From Cellvibrionaceae bacterium (lineage in GTDB: Bacteria > Pseudomonadota > Gammaproteobacteria > Pseudomonadales > Cellvibrionaceae): a stretch of DNA of 64,000 bases. The notes under the pieces are model-generated. The model searched no databases. It was given only the letters and a program-made list of their open reading frames with translations, and had not been told where the DNA came from. How positions within the stretch are numbered: the stretch's first letter is position 1; each line of letters opens with the position of its first letter. Location: contig JAGKXD010000004.1 of the NCBI GenBank assembly GCA_021151525.1, positions 25,862 through 89,861 on the forward strand, in the 5' to 3' direction. Made by a program: the position numbers and the translations under genes. Positions 10,097 through 19,531 of the stretch are shown here, one piece after another.

Positions 10097-10365
10097 CGCA
10101 GTTTTATCGGTTTTGGTGCGTTGCTTCGCTTGTGATCAGTCTGCGCAAGTTGCATACAAGTTGGCACAGGAAACAAAGTTGTTTTAATGCGGTCACAGGC
10201 GTGGGAAATATCCTTTTCAAGCTTTCGCTTTTGCGCAGTGGATAGAGTAGAATCCGTGCTCTATAACCATAACGAAACCTGTTCAGTGCTTCTTTGTGTC
10301 CGCAGCTCACTGAACTTCTTGTTGGATTCTCTAGGCGAATTTCGCGAAGGAATTAATACATCCGT

Positions 10366-11373
10366 ATGTTAGTCAATCGGTCATCATTCAGCCGGTTTGC
10401 ACTGCCGCAGACCCGCGCCGACTGGGAGCAAGTTTTTGCTCGGTGCGTAGCTATGCTTGCTCAAGTGCCTTTAAGCACTTGGCAGTTTATAGCGCGTTTC
10501 CTATTGGTGTTGAGTTTGAGTGTCAGCTTGGCGCGCCTGTTTTGGTTGGTGTTTCCTACGCCGACAATTCCTCCCGCTACTGTCGCCATTCCTGCGGCTG
10601 TTATTCAGGTAGAGTCCAATAATTCTGCGGTCAATATTGCGCAACTAAAAACCTTGGCAGTATTTGGTAAGGCGGAGCCGCCCAAACAGGAGCAGCAAGC
10701 TGCCCAAGTGGTTGAAACCCAAACGGTCACCCAGTTGAATTTGGTTCTATTTGGAGTGATTGAAAGTAGTGATGAAAATTTTGCGCGCGCCATGATTGGC
10801 TCAGGCGACAAGCAGGACCTCTATGCCGTTGGTGCAGCTTTGCCAGTCGGCAACAATGTTACCCTGTCAAAAGTGATGAGTGATCGCGTGATCATCAACA
10901 ACAACGGCCAATACGAATCCTTGTGGCTGTATCAAAAAGACCCTAATGCACCGCAGATATCGCAAACAACCTTGCCTCAAGCTGCTGTGCAACAAATTGC
11001 ACCGCAACAAACAATGCCTTATCCCTCCGGTCGCCCCGGCCCGAGTCCAGAAATGCAGTCCCCAGCGCCCAATAGTGGTGGCGGCGATCCAGTTGTCGAA
11101 GTGAGCCGTAATCTGGCTGATGTGGTAGCCATGAGCATTTACCGTGAAAATGGTCAGGTGATAGGTTACAAAATTCGCCCCGGCCGCGATGCAGAAAAAT
11201 TCAAATCAGTGGGTTTGCAAACAGACGACATAGTCACGGCGATTAACGGCATGCCGTTAACCAATCCAGCCAAAATTATGGAAGTTTATAAAAATATGGG
11301 TAATACCACCTCTGCCAGCCTTGAGATCAGACGCGGTGGTAGCCTTATAACAGTTGATGTAGTGATCCAGTAA
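10366..11373 (+). CDS. gspC: Type II secretion system protein GspC
   Basis: 335 aa bitopic inner-membrane protein linking the inner-membrane platform to the secretin GspD. One membrane segment (~38-62), then the periplasmic homology region (VTQLNLVLFGVIES, ~120-190), a Gln/Pro-rich linker (~200-240), and a C-terminal PDZ domain (~250-335) with LQTDDIVTAINGMPL. First gene of a 12-gene gsp operon. GAAGGA lies about 13 nt before ATG 10366, a loose spacing; no better start is seen. No clear promoter was found in the 269 bp upstream. Confidence 0.93.
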   Translation: MLVNRSSFSRFALPQTRADWEQVFARCVAMLAQVPLSTWQFIARFLLVLSLSVSLARLFWLVFPTPTIPPATVAIPAAVIQVESNNSAVNIAQLKTLAVFGKAEPPKQEQQAAQVVETQTVTQLNLVLFGVIESSDENFARAMIGSGDKQDLYAVGAALPVGNNVTLSKVMSDRVIINNNGQYESLWLYQKDPNAPQISQTTLPQAAVQQIAPQQTMPYPSGRPGPSPEMQSPAPNSGGGDPVVEVSRNLADVVAMSIYRENGQVIGYKIRPGRDAEKFKSVGLQTDDIVTAINGMPLTNPAKIMEVYKNMGNTTSASLEIRRGGSLITVDVVIQ

Positions 11374-11387
11374 AGTGAGGATGTGCG

Positions 11388-13433
11388 GTGAAAGCAAAAT
11401 TCGTTAAAAGTGTATTGTTCCTTGCCATGCTCAGCATGACTGGGTCTCTCGTGGCAGCCGAGCCCAAGCCGCTCGTGCAGGAGCAAACATGGACGGTGAG
11501 CTTTAAGGATGTAGACATTGTTGAAGTGGTGAAGTTTGTGCAGGAAGTTACCGGCAAACCCATGATTGTCGATCCTAAAGTGCGCGGCCCTATTCGGGTT
11601 ATCGCCAATAAGCCGCTCAACAAAAAAGAACTTTACGATTTGTTTTTGGCGGTTCTGGATGTACACGGTTTTACCGCGTTTGAAAGCGATGGTGTGGTGC
11701 GTATTATCGTCAACCGCGAAGCGCGCAACCTGCCCATTCCTAACGAGCAAGTGGTTACCTCCAAAAACGATGGTTACGTCACCCAAATTATTCAGCTCAA
11801 CAACATCAGCGCCGCCAAAGTGCTGGCAGCTGTGCGTCCACTGGTCCCACAGTATGCGCACTTAACTGCTTATGAGCCGAGCAACGCCCTGATTATCAGC
11901 GACACCCGCGCCAACATTGCCCGTATCAATGACCTGATTTTGCAAATGGATAAGGCGGCGGTATTGGCGACCGATGTAGTGCAATTGCGTTATGCCCAAG
12001 CGGCCGATGTAGTTGCCATGATTACCCAATTAGAAAAACCGGATCCAAACCGTGGTGTAACCACATCGCCACCGATTGTTGTGGCCGACAAACGAATTAA
12101 TGCCGTAGTGGTGAGTGGCGATGAAATGTCGCGCCAGCGCATCAAGGGCGTAGTTGAAAACCTTGATCGCCCGCAAACCAAAAATGCCAATGTGCGTGTG
12201 GTTTACCTCAAATATGCCAAAGCAGCAGATGTTGCCAAGGTGTTGACCGGCATGTCGCAAAGCCAAAACCAAGGGGCAAAGCCGGGTGAAGGTGGCGGCG
12301 GTCAGCAAACCAGCGTGCAAGCCGATGAAGCAACCAACTCGGTGTTGATCACCGCCGATAGCGACAATATGCAATCAATTATGGCAGTTGTTGATCAGCT
12401 GGATATTCGCCGTATGCAAGTCTTGGTAGAGGCCATCATTGTGGAAGTATCCAGCGGCGCCAATAAAGATATGGGCGTGCAATGGATGTATGCGGACAAC
12501 AAAAATGGTTTCGGTACCTCCAATGACGGCAGTGGAAATTTAGCGACTATAGGTTCAGGTGCCCTCAAAATTCGAAGCGACGATACGACCGTTCACGACA
12601 CGGGTATAGCTGAGTTGGCTAAAGGACTCTCGGGTATAAATGGTCAGGCGTTCGGTACTGCATTTTTGGGTGAGCGCACCAGCTTTATGGGCTTGTTGAA
12701 AATGCTGCAGTCAGACAGCGGCACCAACATTCTCTCTACACCTAACTTGCTCACCACGGACAACACTAAGGCCAAGATTTCTGTTGGCCAAAAAGTGCCT
12801 TTCAAACAGGGTTCCTACACCCAAACGGGTACAACCGGCTCCGGTACTATCGGCAGTCCTTACACCACTTACAACCGTGAAGACGTAGGTATTACGCTCG
12901 AAGTAACGCCTCATATTAACGAAGGCAGCAGTGTGGTTTTGGATATCGACCAAGAAGTATCCAGCATTTCCGATGTGGGCAGCGCGGATGGTGTAATCAC
13001 CAACCAACGTAAAATCAAAACCCAAATTCTTACCGCCGATGGCCAAACCGTGGTGCTCGGTGGCTTGATCCGCGATGACGTATTAACTGGTGCAACCCGC
13101 GTTCCGCTCTTGGGGAGTATCCCGCTTGTAGGTCATTTGTTCCGCACCCAAAGTAGCAAGAAAACCAAAACCAATATGCTGGTGTTCATTCGCGCTACAG
13201 TGATTCGCGATGATCAAACCCTGTCGGGCGCGACGGCTGAAAAATACAGCGCAATTCGCGAATTCCAAATTAAGGCGCGCAAAAAGCAAAGCGAGTTGAT
13301 CAGTACGGATGCCAACCCAGTGTTGCCAGAATTGCACGATAAACCTCTGCCGCCACCAGAGAAAAAAGCGTCTGAAGAAACACCGGCGGCGCCAGTGACC
13401 GCACCGGCTCCAGCCCCAGCAAAGAGTGAATGA
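11388..13433 (+). CDS. gspD: Type II secretion secretin GspD
   Basis: 681 aa outer-membrane secretin forming the export pore. Signal peptide (~1-24, ending VAA), then N0 (WTVSFKDVDIVEVVKFV), N1-N3 ring domains, and the C-terminal secretin domain (~370-610) with VPLLGSIPLVGHLF. The tail after residue ~640 is Pro/Ala/Glu-rich. GTG start at 11388 with GTGAGG 8 nt upstream, 14 bp after gspC. No pilotin gene is present nearby. It overlaps gspE by 4 bp. Confidence 0.96.
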   Translation: MKAKFVKSVLFLAMLSMTGSLVAAEPKPLVQEQTWTVSFKDVDIVEVVKFVQEVTGKPMIVDPKVRGPIRVIANKPLNKKELYDLFLAVLDVHGFTAFESDGVVRIIVNREARNLPIPNEQVVTSKNDGYVTQIIQLNNISAAKVLAAVRPLVPQYAHLTAYEPSNALIISDTRANIARINDLILQMDKAAVLATDVVQLRYAQAADVVAMITQLEKPDPNRGVTTSPPIVVADKRINAVVVSGDEMSRQRIKGVVENLDRPQTKNANVRVVYLKYAKAADVAKVLTGMSQSQNQGAKPGEGGGGQQTSVQADEATNSVLITADSDNMQSIMAVVDQLDIRRMQVLVEAIIVEVSSGANKDMGVQWMYADNKNGFGTSNDGSGNLATIGSGALKIRSDDTTVHDTGIAELAKGLSGINGQAFGTAFLGERTSFMGLLKMLQSDSGTNILSTPNLLTTDNTKAKISVGQKVPFKQGSYTQTGTTGSGTIGSPYTTYNREDVGITLEVTPHINEGSSVVLDIDQEVSSISDVGSADGVITNQRKIKTQILTADGQTVVLGGLIRDDVLTGATRVPLLGSIPLVGHLFRTQSSKKTKTNMLVFIRATVIRDDQTLSGATAEKYSAIREFQIKARKKQSELISTDANPVLPELHDKPLPPPEKKASEETPAAPVTAPAPAPAKSE

Positions 13434-14998
13434 TAGTGACCACTTCAGACGGAATCATGACTGATGCGGCAGACATTATCGATTTGGAGGCCGTAGCTCC
13501 CGTTCATGCGCCAGCCGATGCACAAGAGGAGGAAGAGGCGGATACCTATCGCCTCCCTTTCAGCTTTGCCTCGGCGCAAGGTGTGATGTTGGCTGATGCT
13601 GAAAGCAAATTAGTATTACATCGCCCTGGGCTAACGCTGGATGTGCTTTTGGAGTTACAGCGCTATTTAGGCGAGGGTTTTACCTTAGAAGAAATTCCCG
13701 CCGAGGATTTTCAAAAGCGCCTGACCAAAGACTACCAAAGCGGTGACGGTGCAGCTCAGCGTGCAGTTGACGACTTGGGTGCTGAGTATGATCTGTCCTC
13801 CATGGCCGAAGATTTGGCCGAGCGAACAGACCTCTTGGCGGGCGACGACGATGCCCCGATTATCCGTTTGATCAACGCCATTCTCTCGCAAGCCGTACGT
13901 GAAGGCGCATCGGATATTCACCTTGAACCCTTTGAAGATCGTGTATCGGTGCGCTTCCGTATCGATGGTGTTTTGAACGAAGTGTTATCACCCAAGCCAG
14001 AATTGGCGCCGGTATTGGTATCGCGCTTGAAGGTTATGGCGCGCTTGGATATCGCCGAAAAGCGTTTGCCGCAGGACGGCCGTATTACGGTTCGCCTTGC
14101 TGGTCACGCGGTGGATATTCGTGTGTCTACCATTCCTTCCGCGTTCGGCGAGCGTATCGTATTGCGTCTGCTGGATCAGTCAGCCGGCCAGCTCTCGCTT
14201 GATCAATTGATGATGCCTAAACAAGTGCAAGAGCGTTTAAGTCGCGCTTTGTTAAAACCGCACGGCATTATTCTGGTAACGGGCCCAACGGGTTCCGGTA
14301 AAACCACCACGCTTTACTCTGGCTTGAGCCACATCAACAGCCGCAGCCGCAACATTTTGACCATTGAAGATCCGGTGGAATATTTGCTGCCGGGTATTGG
14401 CCAAACCCAAGTTAACCCGAAAGTAGAAATGACTTTTGCCCGTGGTTTGCGCGCGATTTTGCGTCAAGACCCGGATGTGGTGATGGTGGGTGAAATCCGC
14501 GATGGTGAAACCGCCGAAATTGCGATTCAAGCATCGCTCACGGGTCACTTGGTGTTATCAACCCTCCACACCAATACCGCAATTGGTGCAGTACTGCGTT
14601 TGAAAGATATGGGCGTTGAGCCGTTCCTCTTGGCGTCGAGCCTTGAAGTGGTTATGGCGCAACGCTTGGTGCGCTTGCTCTGCAACCACTGTAAAGAATC
14701 GTACATGCCGGTAGAGTCTGAGCGCGATATGCTCAAAATCCCTGCAAATACCCCGATTTTCCGCCCAACCGGTTGCCATCATTGCAATAACCAAGGCTAT
14801 CGCGGTCGTAAGGGTATTTATGAATTAATTGAGATTAACGAGCGCTTGCGCCATCTCATTCACGAACAAGCGGGCGAGCAGGAATTGCTGGCTGAAGCGC
14901 GTAAACACAGTCTTTCGATTAGTGATGATGGCCGCCAATGCGTGCTCGACGGCATCACTAGTATGGAAGAAGTGTTGCGTGTGACAACCCAACTCTAA
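13430..14998 (+). CDS. gspE: Type II secretion ATPase GspE
   Basis: 522 aa cytoplasmic AAA-type ATPase that drives pseudopilus assembly. An acidic N-terminal extension precedes the N1E domain. The RecA-like core has Walker A GPTGSGKTT (K291), the Asp box, Walker B and a His box, and the C-terminal zinc module is formed by CNHC and CHHC. ATG at 13430 overlaps the gspD stop (ATGA); a second ATG at 13457 is possible. It binds the cytoplasmic part of GspL in the family. Confidence 0.96.
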   Translation: MIVTTSDGIMTDAADIIDLEAVAPVHAPADAQEEEEADTYRLPFSFASAQGVMLADAESKLVLHRPGLTLDVLLELQRYLGEGFTLEEIPAEDFQKRLTKDYQSGDGAAQRAVDDLGAEYDLSSMAEDLAERTDLLAGDDDAPIIRLINAILSQAVREGASDIHLEPFEDRVSVRFRIDGVLNEVLSPKPELAPVLVSRLKVMARLDIAEKRLPQDGRITVRLAGHAVDIRVSTIPSAFGERIVLRLLDQSAGQLSLDQLMMPKQVQERLSRALLKPHGIILVTGPTGSGKTTTLYSGLSHINSRSRNILTIEDPVEYLLPGIGQTQVNPKVEMTFARGLRAILRQDPDVVMVGEIRDGETAEIAIQASLTGHLVLSTLHTNTAIGAVLRLKDMGVEPFLLASSLEVVMAQRLVRLLCNHCKESYMPVESERDMLKIPANTPIFRPTGCHHCNNQGYRGRKGIYELIEINERLRHLIHEQAGEQELLAEARKHSLSISDDGRQCVLDGITSMEEVLRVTTQL

Positions 14999-15015
14999 AA
15001 GGTCTTTGAAGAATC

Positions 15016-16251
15016 ATGGGCGCCTACAGCTACAAAGCACTTAACGAAGCCGGTAAAACCGTTAAGGGGATTTTAGAAGCCGATTCCGAACGCCATGTTC
15101 GCAGCCAGCTGCGCGCCAAAAAGCTCAAACCGCTGGAAGTTGAAAATGCCCACAGCCAAGCAGAGAAATCCAGTGAAGACGGGCTGAATCTAGCAGGTTG
15201 GCGCAAGCGCTCCGGTGGTCGTTTAAGCCCGCGCGATTTAAGTATCATCACCCGCCAATTGGCCTCGCTTGTGCGTTCAGGGCTGCCCTTGGATGAAGCC
15301 TTGCACGCTACTGGCAAACAGGCGCATAAGCCGAATATTAAACGTGTCGTCTTGGGTGTTCGCACCAAAGTGCTCGAAGGTTTTAGCCTTGCGCAGGCGC
15401 TGGGTGAAAACCCTGCTGCGTTTAACGATATGTATCGCGCACTGGTGCGCGCCGGTGAAAGTTCGGGTTATTTAGGGCCGGTGCTCGAGCGTTTGGCCGA
15501 TTACACCCAAAGCAGCCAGCAAATTCAGGCGCGCATCAAAATGGCGATGATTTACCCCATCGTTTTGCTCTTGATCAGTTTGGGGGTGATCACCGCTTTG
15601 ATGGCGTTTGTAGTGCCCAAACTGGTGGGGATTTTCGCCCATAGCCATCACGAATTACCTGCGTTGACCAAGATTTTAATTAGCGTAAGTGGTTTTATCG
15701 TCAATTACGGCGTGTTTCTGGTGATCGCCGTGATTGGTCTTGTGATTGGTGTGCGCAAGTTGTTGAAGGTTGAAGCTAACCTGCGCCGTTGGCACAGCAT
15801 ACAGTTGCGTTTGCCCGTGATTGGCGAGTTGGTGCGTCAAATCAACGCTGCCCGCTTTGCTGCGACTTTGAGCCTTTTGTCTTCCAGCGGTGTGCCTTTG
15901 CTGCAAGCCTTGAGCATTGCCGGGCAGGTGATGACCAATCGCATTTTGCAGGACTCTTGCGAGCAGGTTGTAGCCGCTGTGCGCGAAGGTAGTAGCTTGG
16001 CGCGCGCTATGGAAAATGCGGGAACCTTCCCGCCGCTTTTGGTTCAATTGGTTTCCAGCGGTGAAGCTAACGGCACCTTGTCGCAACAATTGGATAACGC
16101 GGCTAAAGATCAGGAGCGCGAGCTGGAAATGGTGTTGGGTATGGCGATGGGCTTATTAGAGCCGCTCACCATTGTATTTATGGGGTTTTCGGTGTGCCTG
16201 ATTGTAATGGCGATCTTGCAGCCAATTTTCCAAATGAACTCACTTGTTTAA
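15016..16251 (+). CDS. gspF: Type II secretion inner-membrane platform protein GspF
   Basis: 411 aa polytopic platform protein. Two T2SSF domains (~75-198 and ~278-400) and three membrane helices (around residues 178-200, 222-248 and 375-400). MGAYSYKALNEAGKTVKG is the classical GspF N-terminus. It follows gspE by 17 bp and precedes the pseudopilin genes. Confidence 0.96.
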   Translation: MGAYSYKALNEAGKTVKGILEADSERHVRSQLRAKKLKPLEVENAHSQAEKSSEDGLNLAGWRKRSGGRLSPRDLSIITRQLASLVRSGLPLDEALHATGKQAHKPNIKRVVLGVRTKVLEGFSLAQALGENPAAFNDMYRALVRAGESSGYLGPVLERLADYTQSSQQIQARIKMAMIYPIVLLLISLGVITALMAFVVPKLVGIFAHSHHELPALTKILISVSGFIVNYGVFLVIAVIGLVIGVRKLLKVEANLRRWHSIQLRLPVIGELVRQINAARFAATLSLLSSSGVPLLQALSIAGQVMTNRILQDSCEQVVAAVREGSSLARAMENAGTFPPLLVQLVSSGEANGTLSQQLDNAAKDQERELEMVLGMAMGLLEPLTIVFMGFSVCLIVMAILQPIFQMNSLV

Positions 16252-16269
16252 TCGGTTTTAGGAGCAGTT

Positions 16270-16731
16270 ATGCGTAAACCTAGTTTGTTATCCGTAAGCC
16301 GCCAAAGCGGTTTTACCCTGATCGAAATCATGGTGGTGGTTATCATCATCGGCTTGCTGGCCAGCGTTGCAGTACCTACGGTACTGGATCGTATGGAGCA
16401 GGCGCGTGTTCAAAAAGCCCGCGCTGACTTCAAATCGCTGCAAACGGCGCTCAAGTTGTACCGCATCGACAACTTTACCTACCCAACCAGCGATCAAGGT
16501 TTGGATGCATTGGTTAACAAGCCAACCTTGGCACCGGTTCCGCGCAACTGGAAAACCGGCGGTTATCTCGATCAAATGCAGATGGATCCTTGGGATCGCC
16601 CATACCTTTACATGAGCCCGGGCGAAGGCCATGAGTACGATATTTACACCTTGGGTGCTGATGGCGTGAGCGGTGGCGACGGCCCCAATGCCGATCTCAG
16701 CATTTGGGATCAAACCGAAAAAGCTCAATAA
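16270..16731 (+). CDS. gspG: Major pseudopilin GspG
   Basis: 153 aa. Class III leader of 14 residues cut by prepilin peptidase at G/FTLIE, with the conserved Glu5 of the mature protein, followed by one hydrophobic helix (~15-37). The C-terminal half has the GspG signature: DQGLDALV, GGYLDQMQMDPWDRPY, and the calcium-loop region near GADGVSGG. AGGAG lies 6 nt before the ATG. The prepilin peptidase gene gspO/pilD is not in the window. Confidence 0.96.
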   Translation: MRKPSLLSVSRQSGFTLIEIMVVVIIIGLLASVAVPTVLDRMEQARVQKARADFKSLQTALKLYRIDNFTYPTSDQGLDALVNKPTLAPVPRNWKTGGYLDQMQMDPWDRPYLYMSPGEGHEYDIYTLGADGVSGGDGPNADLSIWDQTEKAQ

Positions 16732-16746
16732 GTTACGGTCATTCGG

Positions 16747-17331
16747 GTGATTCGGCGCGGGCATCTGCGGTCTTCGGTTCGGGGTTTTACCCTGATCGAA
16801 ATTATGATTGTGGTGTTTATCATCGGCCTTATGGCGGGCGTCATTACCCTGTCGATTGGTGAGGATAAAAGCAAAGCTGCACCGCGTTTGGAGGCTCAGG
16901 CGCTGATTCAGGCGGTTGGTTTTATCAGTGAATTTGCAGCTTTGAACGGCGAGGTGGTGGGCATGTTTGTCACCCCGCGTGAGTCTAGCGAATCTACTGG
17001 TAAATACTGGTGCTACAACTGGCAACGCTACCGCGATAACGCTTGGGTAAAACTGCCGGAAGATAGTTTGACCGAGCATTGCATGCCGGAAAATGTACAG
17101 TGGGAATTGGTGGTCGAAGGGCATATTTATGTCTACGACCCTGATTTGGAAACTCATCCGCCGGTACTGGTGTTCTCGCCCAGCGGAGAGGCTACGCCGG
17201 TAGAAATGGCGATCTTTGAACAGGGTTCAGGAACCCCTTCGGAAGCCCAGCATATAGAGATCGACCTAATGGGTAATAGCCATTGGCGCGAAGAAGATGA
17301 AGCTAAAAAACGCGATGAGCCAGTGCGATGA
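16747..17331 (+). CDS. gspH: Minor pseudopilin GspH
   Basis: 194 aa. GTG start 16747, 15 bp after gspG; short leader of 13 residues ending in G/FTLIE, then a hydrophobic helix (~14-35). The C-terminal part is a beta-rich GspH domain with low sequence conservation. Assigned by position between gspG and gspI and by the leader. It overlaps gspI by 4 bp. Confidence 0.85.
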   Translation: MIRRGHLRSSVRGFTLIEIMIVVFIIGLMAGVITLSIGEDKSKAAPRLEAQALIQAVGFISEFAALNGEVVGMFVTPRESSESTGKYWCYNWQRYRDNAWVKLPEDSLTEHCMPENVQWELVVEGHIYVYDPDLETHPPVLVFSPSGEATPVEMAIFEQGSGTPSEAQHIEIDLMGNSHWREEDEAKKRDEPVR

Positions 17332-17786
17332 AATCTAACCCGCGCAAGCCAATGCAGGCTCTATCGGCCAAGGGTTTTACCTTGGTGGAGGTAATGGTGG
17401 CGCTCATGATTGTCGCCATGGCACTGCCTGCGCTGGTAATTTTAGTCATGTCGCAGGTAGATGGTGCAGCCCATATTCGCAACAAAACCTACGGCATGTG
17501 GATTGCCGAAAATGAACTGACTCGCTTGACCTTGTTGAATAACAAAGATCTGTTCCCCAATTACAAATTGGCCGAAAAAGACTCAGGTCATTTGGAGATG
17601 ATGGGTTTACAGTGGCAGTGGCAATTTGAAACCTCCGCTGCCGAAGAGATTCCGGTTAAGGGAATCGTTAAGTTGGATTTAGATGTTGCCGTCACAGGCG
17701 TTGCAGATGGTTCAAGTTTTAAACCTGCCCAAGGGCTGGAAAAAGTTGACCCCATCGCCCATTTGACGGGATATATGAGTGAATAA
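17328..17786 (+). CDS. gspI: Minor pseudopilin GspI
   Basis: 152 aa. Leader of 16 residues ending KG/FTLVE, hydrophobic helix VMVALMIVAMALPALVILV, then the GspI core with GMWIAENELTRL, diagnostic of the family. ATG overlaps the gspH stop. It should form the tip complex with GspJ and GspK. Confidence 0.93.
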   Translation: MKSNPRKPMQALSAKGFTLVEVMVALMIVAMALPALVILVMSQVDGAAHIRNKTYGMWIAENELTRLTLLNNKDLFPNYKLAEKDSGHLEMMGLQWQWQFETSAAEEIPVKGIVKLDLDVAVTGVADGSSFKPAQGLEKVDPIAHLTGYMSE

Positions 17787-18459
17787 TCTGCGCGCGCAAG
17801 CGGGGTTTACCCTGCTGGAAATGGTTATTGCGATTGCGCTCTCAGCGCTAGTAGCGGCTATGGCCTATCAGTCCTTTGATGGTGCGAGTCGCAATGCCGA
17901 GCGCACGCGCGATGTACTCAACGAAGTAAACAAGCTCGATAAAGCCTGGCAGCTAATCGGGCAAGACATGCGCAATATACTGCCGCTAAACCCGCAAAAC
18001 CCACGGCTTAAGTTCGAAGCCGCCAGTTTGAAGACCAAAGGTAAAGACAGCTTTCAGGTCATCATGATATTTGCGCGGCGTGGTTGGGTGAACCCGCTTG
18101 GGCGTGTGCGCAGCGATTTGCAGCAAGTGAATTACCGAATTGCCGAAGGCAAGTTGTGGCGAGATTATTTACCCGAACGCAATATGCCCTTGGAAAACAT
18201 AGATTTTGAGCGCGATTCTTTCCATCAATTGCTGATGGACAATGTGGTTGATATACAGCTGCGTTTTTTGTCTGATGCACGTATCAAAGCCGATGGCAAA
18301 AGCGTGCTGGAAGGCAGCGAGTACAGCAAATATTGGGAGCCCCAGTGGCCCCCCATCAATGGTGCTGGCAGCACGGCTATGCCGATTGCCTTGGAGATAA
18401 CCATTGAACTTGAGGGAGGTGCGCGCAGTGTCAGACTGTTCGAAGTACCTCAGAAATAG
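17779..18459 (+). CDS. gspJ: Minor pseudopilin GspJ
   Basis: 226 aa. GTG start at 17779, overlapping gspI by 8 bp; leader of 9 residues ending AG/FTLLE, hydrophobic helix (~10-30), then the GspJ region LDKAWQLIGQDMRNIL. Part of the pseudopilus tip complex. Confidence 0.93.
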   Translation: MNNLRAQAGFTLLEMVIAIALSALVAAMAYQSFDGASRNAERTRDVLNEVNKLDKAWQLIGQDMRNILPLNPQNPRLKFEAASLKTKGKDSFQVIMIFARRGWVNPLGRVRSDLQQVNYRIAEGKLWRDYLPERNMPLENIDFERDSFHQLLMDNVVDIQLRFLSDARIKADGKSVLEGSEYSKYWEPQWPPINGAGSTAMPIALEITIELEGGARSVRLFEVPQK

Positions 18460-19474
18460 TGGTCGCGAGCAAGGCGCAGTCCTCATCATGGTACTGCTCA
18501 TAGTCGCGCTGGTAGCTGGGCTAGGTATTAAATTCGCGGGCGATTACCAGCTCGGTTTGGCGCGTGCGGAAGCACGCTGGCACGGTGCTCAGGCGCGGGC
18601 TTATTTATTCAGCGGTGAAGGCGCGGCCATTAAGTTTTTGGCAACTGACGATGCGGCGGTAGATTATCGCGAAGAACTGTGGGGGCAGCCGGTGCCCATC
18701 GAGTTGCCCGACAATATGGGCAATTTGTTAATTACCGTCGATGATGCCAACAGCAAATTTAATCTGAATCGCCTGCTGAATGTGCAGGCTGATTTTGCGA
18801 CCAAAGCACCGTCTGACGCTACTCGTTACACGCCCTCTCAACGGATGTTTATACGTTTATTGCAAGCGCTGCCGAATCCGGACGATCCGCATACGCCGCT
18901 GGTGCAATCGCCTGAAACGGCCATAGCGATTTTGGAAGCAATAGTCGATTGGACGGATCCGGATATGGAAACGTCTGGGGCAAACGGTGCCGAAAACGAT
19001 TATTACCTTGGTCAGCCAGATCCTTATCAGGCGGCCAATATGCCGTTTCGCAGTGTAGAAGAGTTGCAAATGGTGCGCGGCGTAACACCCAAAATCATGC
19101 AGGCGTTGCGCCCTTATATAACGGTACTTGAGCCCAGCGAAACCTTAAACGTTAATACCATGCCTGAACTTATGTTTCGCTGTATTAACCTAAGTACGGA
19201 GCTGACTCCTTTAAGTGAGAGCCAAGCGCAGGCGCTTATGGCTGAAAAGCCGACTACTGGCTTTTATGCGAGTTTGGGTGATTTCGACACTAGCTGGAAC
19301 AAGGTTAACGGTGCAGGTGGTGCTCAGGTCGATAAAGAGCTGGCCGTTAATACCAAGTATTTTTGGCTGACGACCATAGTGCAAATTGGCGATCAGCGCC
19401 GCGTAGGGCGCAGTTTATTGTTGCGCGGCAACCCTTTATTTAAAGTGGTGCGGCGCGAAGAAGGCGTGATGTAA
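18428..19474 (+). CDS. gspK: Minor pseudopilin GspK
   Basis: 348 aa from the GTG at 18428, chosen because GGGAGGT (18413-18419) stands 8 nt upstream; the upstream TTG at 18404 has no such site. The gene overlaps gspJ by 32 bp. Leader of 16 residues ending QG/AVLIMVLLIVAL; as usual for GspK there is no Glu5. The large insert domain (~60-300) has helix-hairpin-helix features (PFRSVEELQMVRGVTP). In the family GspK caps the pseudopilus tip. Confidence 0.92.
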   Translation: MSDCSKYLRNSGREQGAVLIMVLLIVALVAGLGIKFAGDYQLGLARAEARWHGAQARAYLFSGEGAAIKFLATDDAAVDYREELWGQPVPIELPDNMGNLLITVDDANSKFNLNRLLNVQADFATKAPSDATRYTPSQRMFIRLLQALPNPDDPHTPLVQSPETAIAILEAIVDWTDPDMETSGANGAENDYYLGQPDPYQAANMPFRSVEELQMVRGVTPKIMQALRPYITVLEPSETLNVNTMPELMFRCINLSTELTPLSESQAQALMAEKPTTGFYASLGDFDTSWNKVNGAGGAQVDKELAVNTKYFWLTTIVQIGDQRRVGRSLLLRGNPLFKVVRREEGVM

Positions 19475-19531
19475 TTGTGCAATCCGAAAATTATTGATAA
19501 CAAGCAAAACAAAAAAATTGGGTAATCTTGA

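Noticed and set aside
16288..17157. 289-codon open frame antisense to gspG-gspH
   Set aside because: It lies over two well-supported pseudopilin genes and crosses the gap between them; no recognisable protein features.
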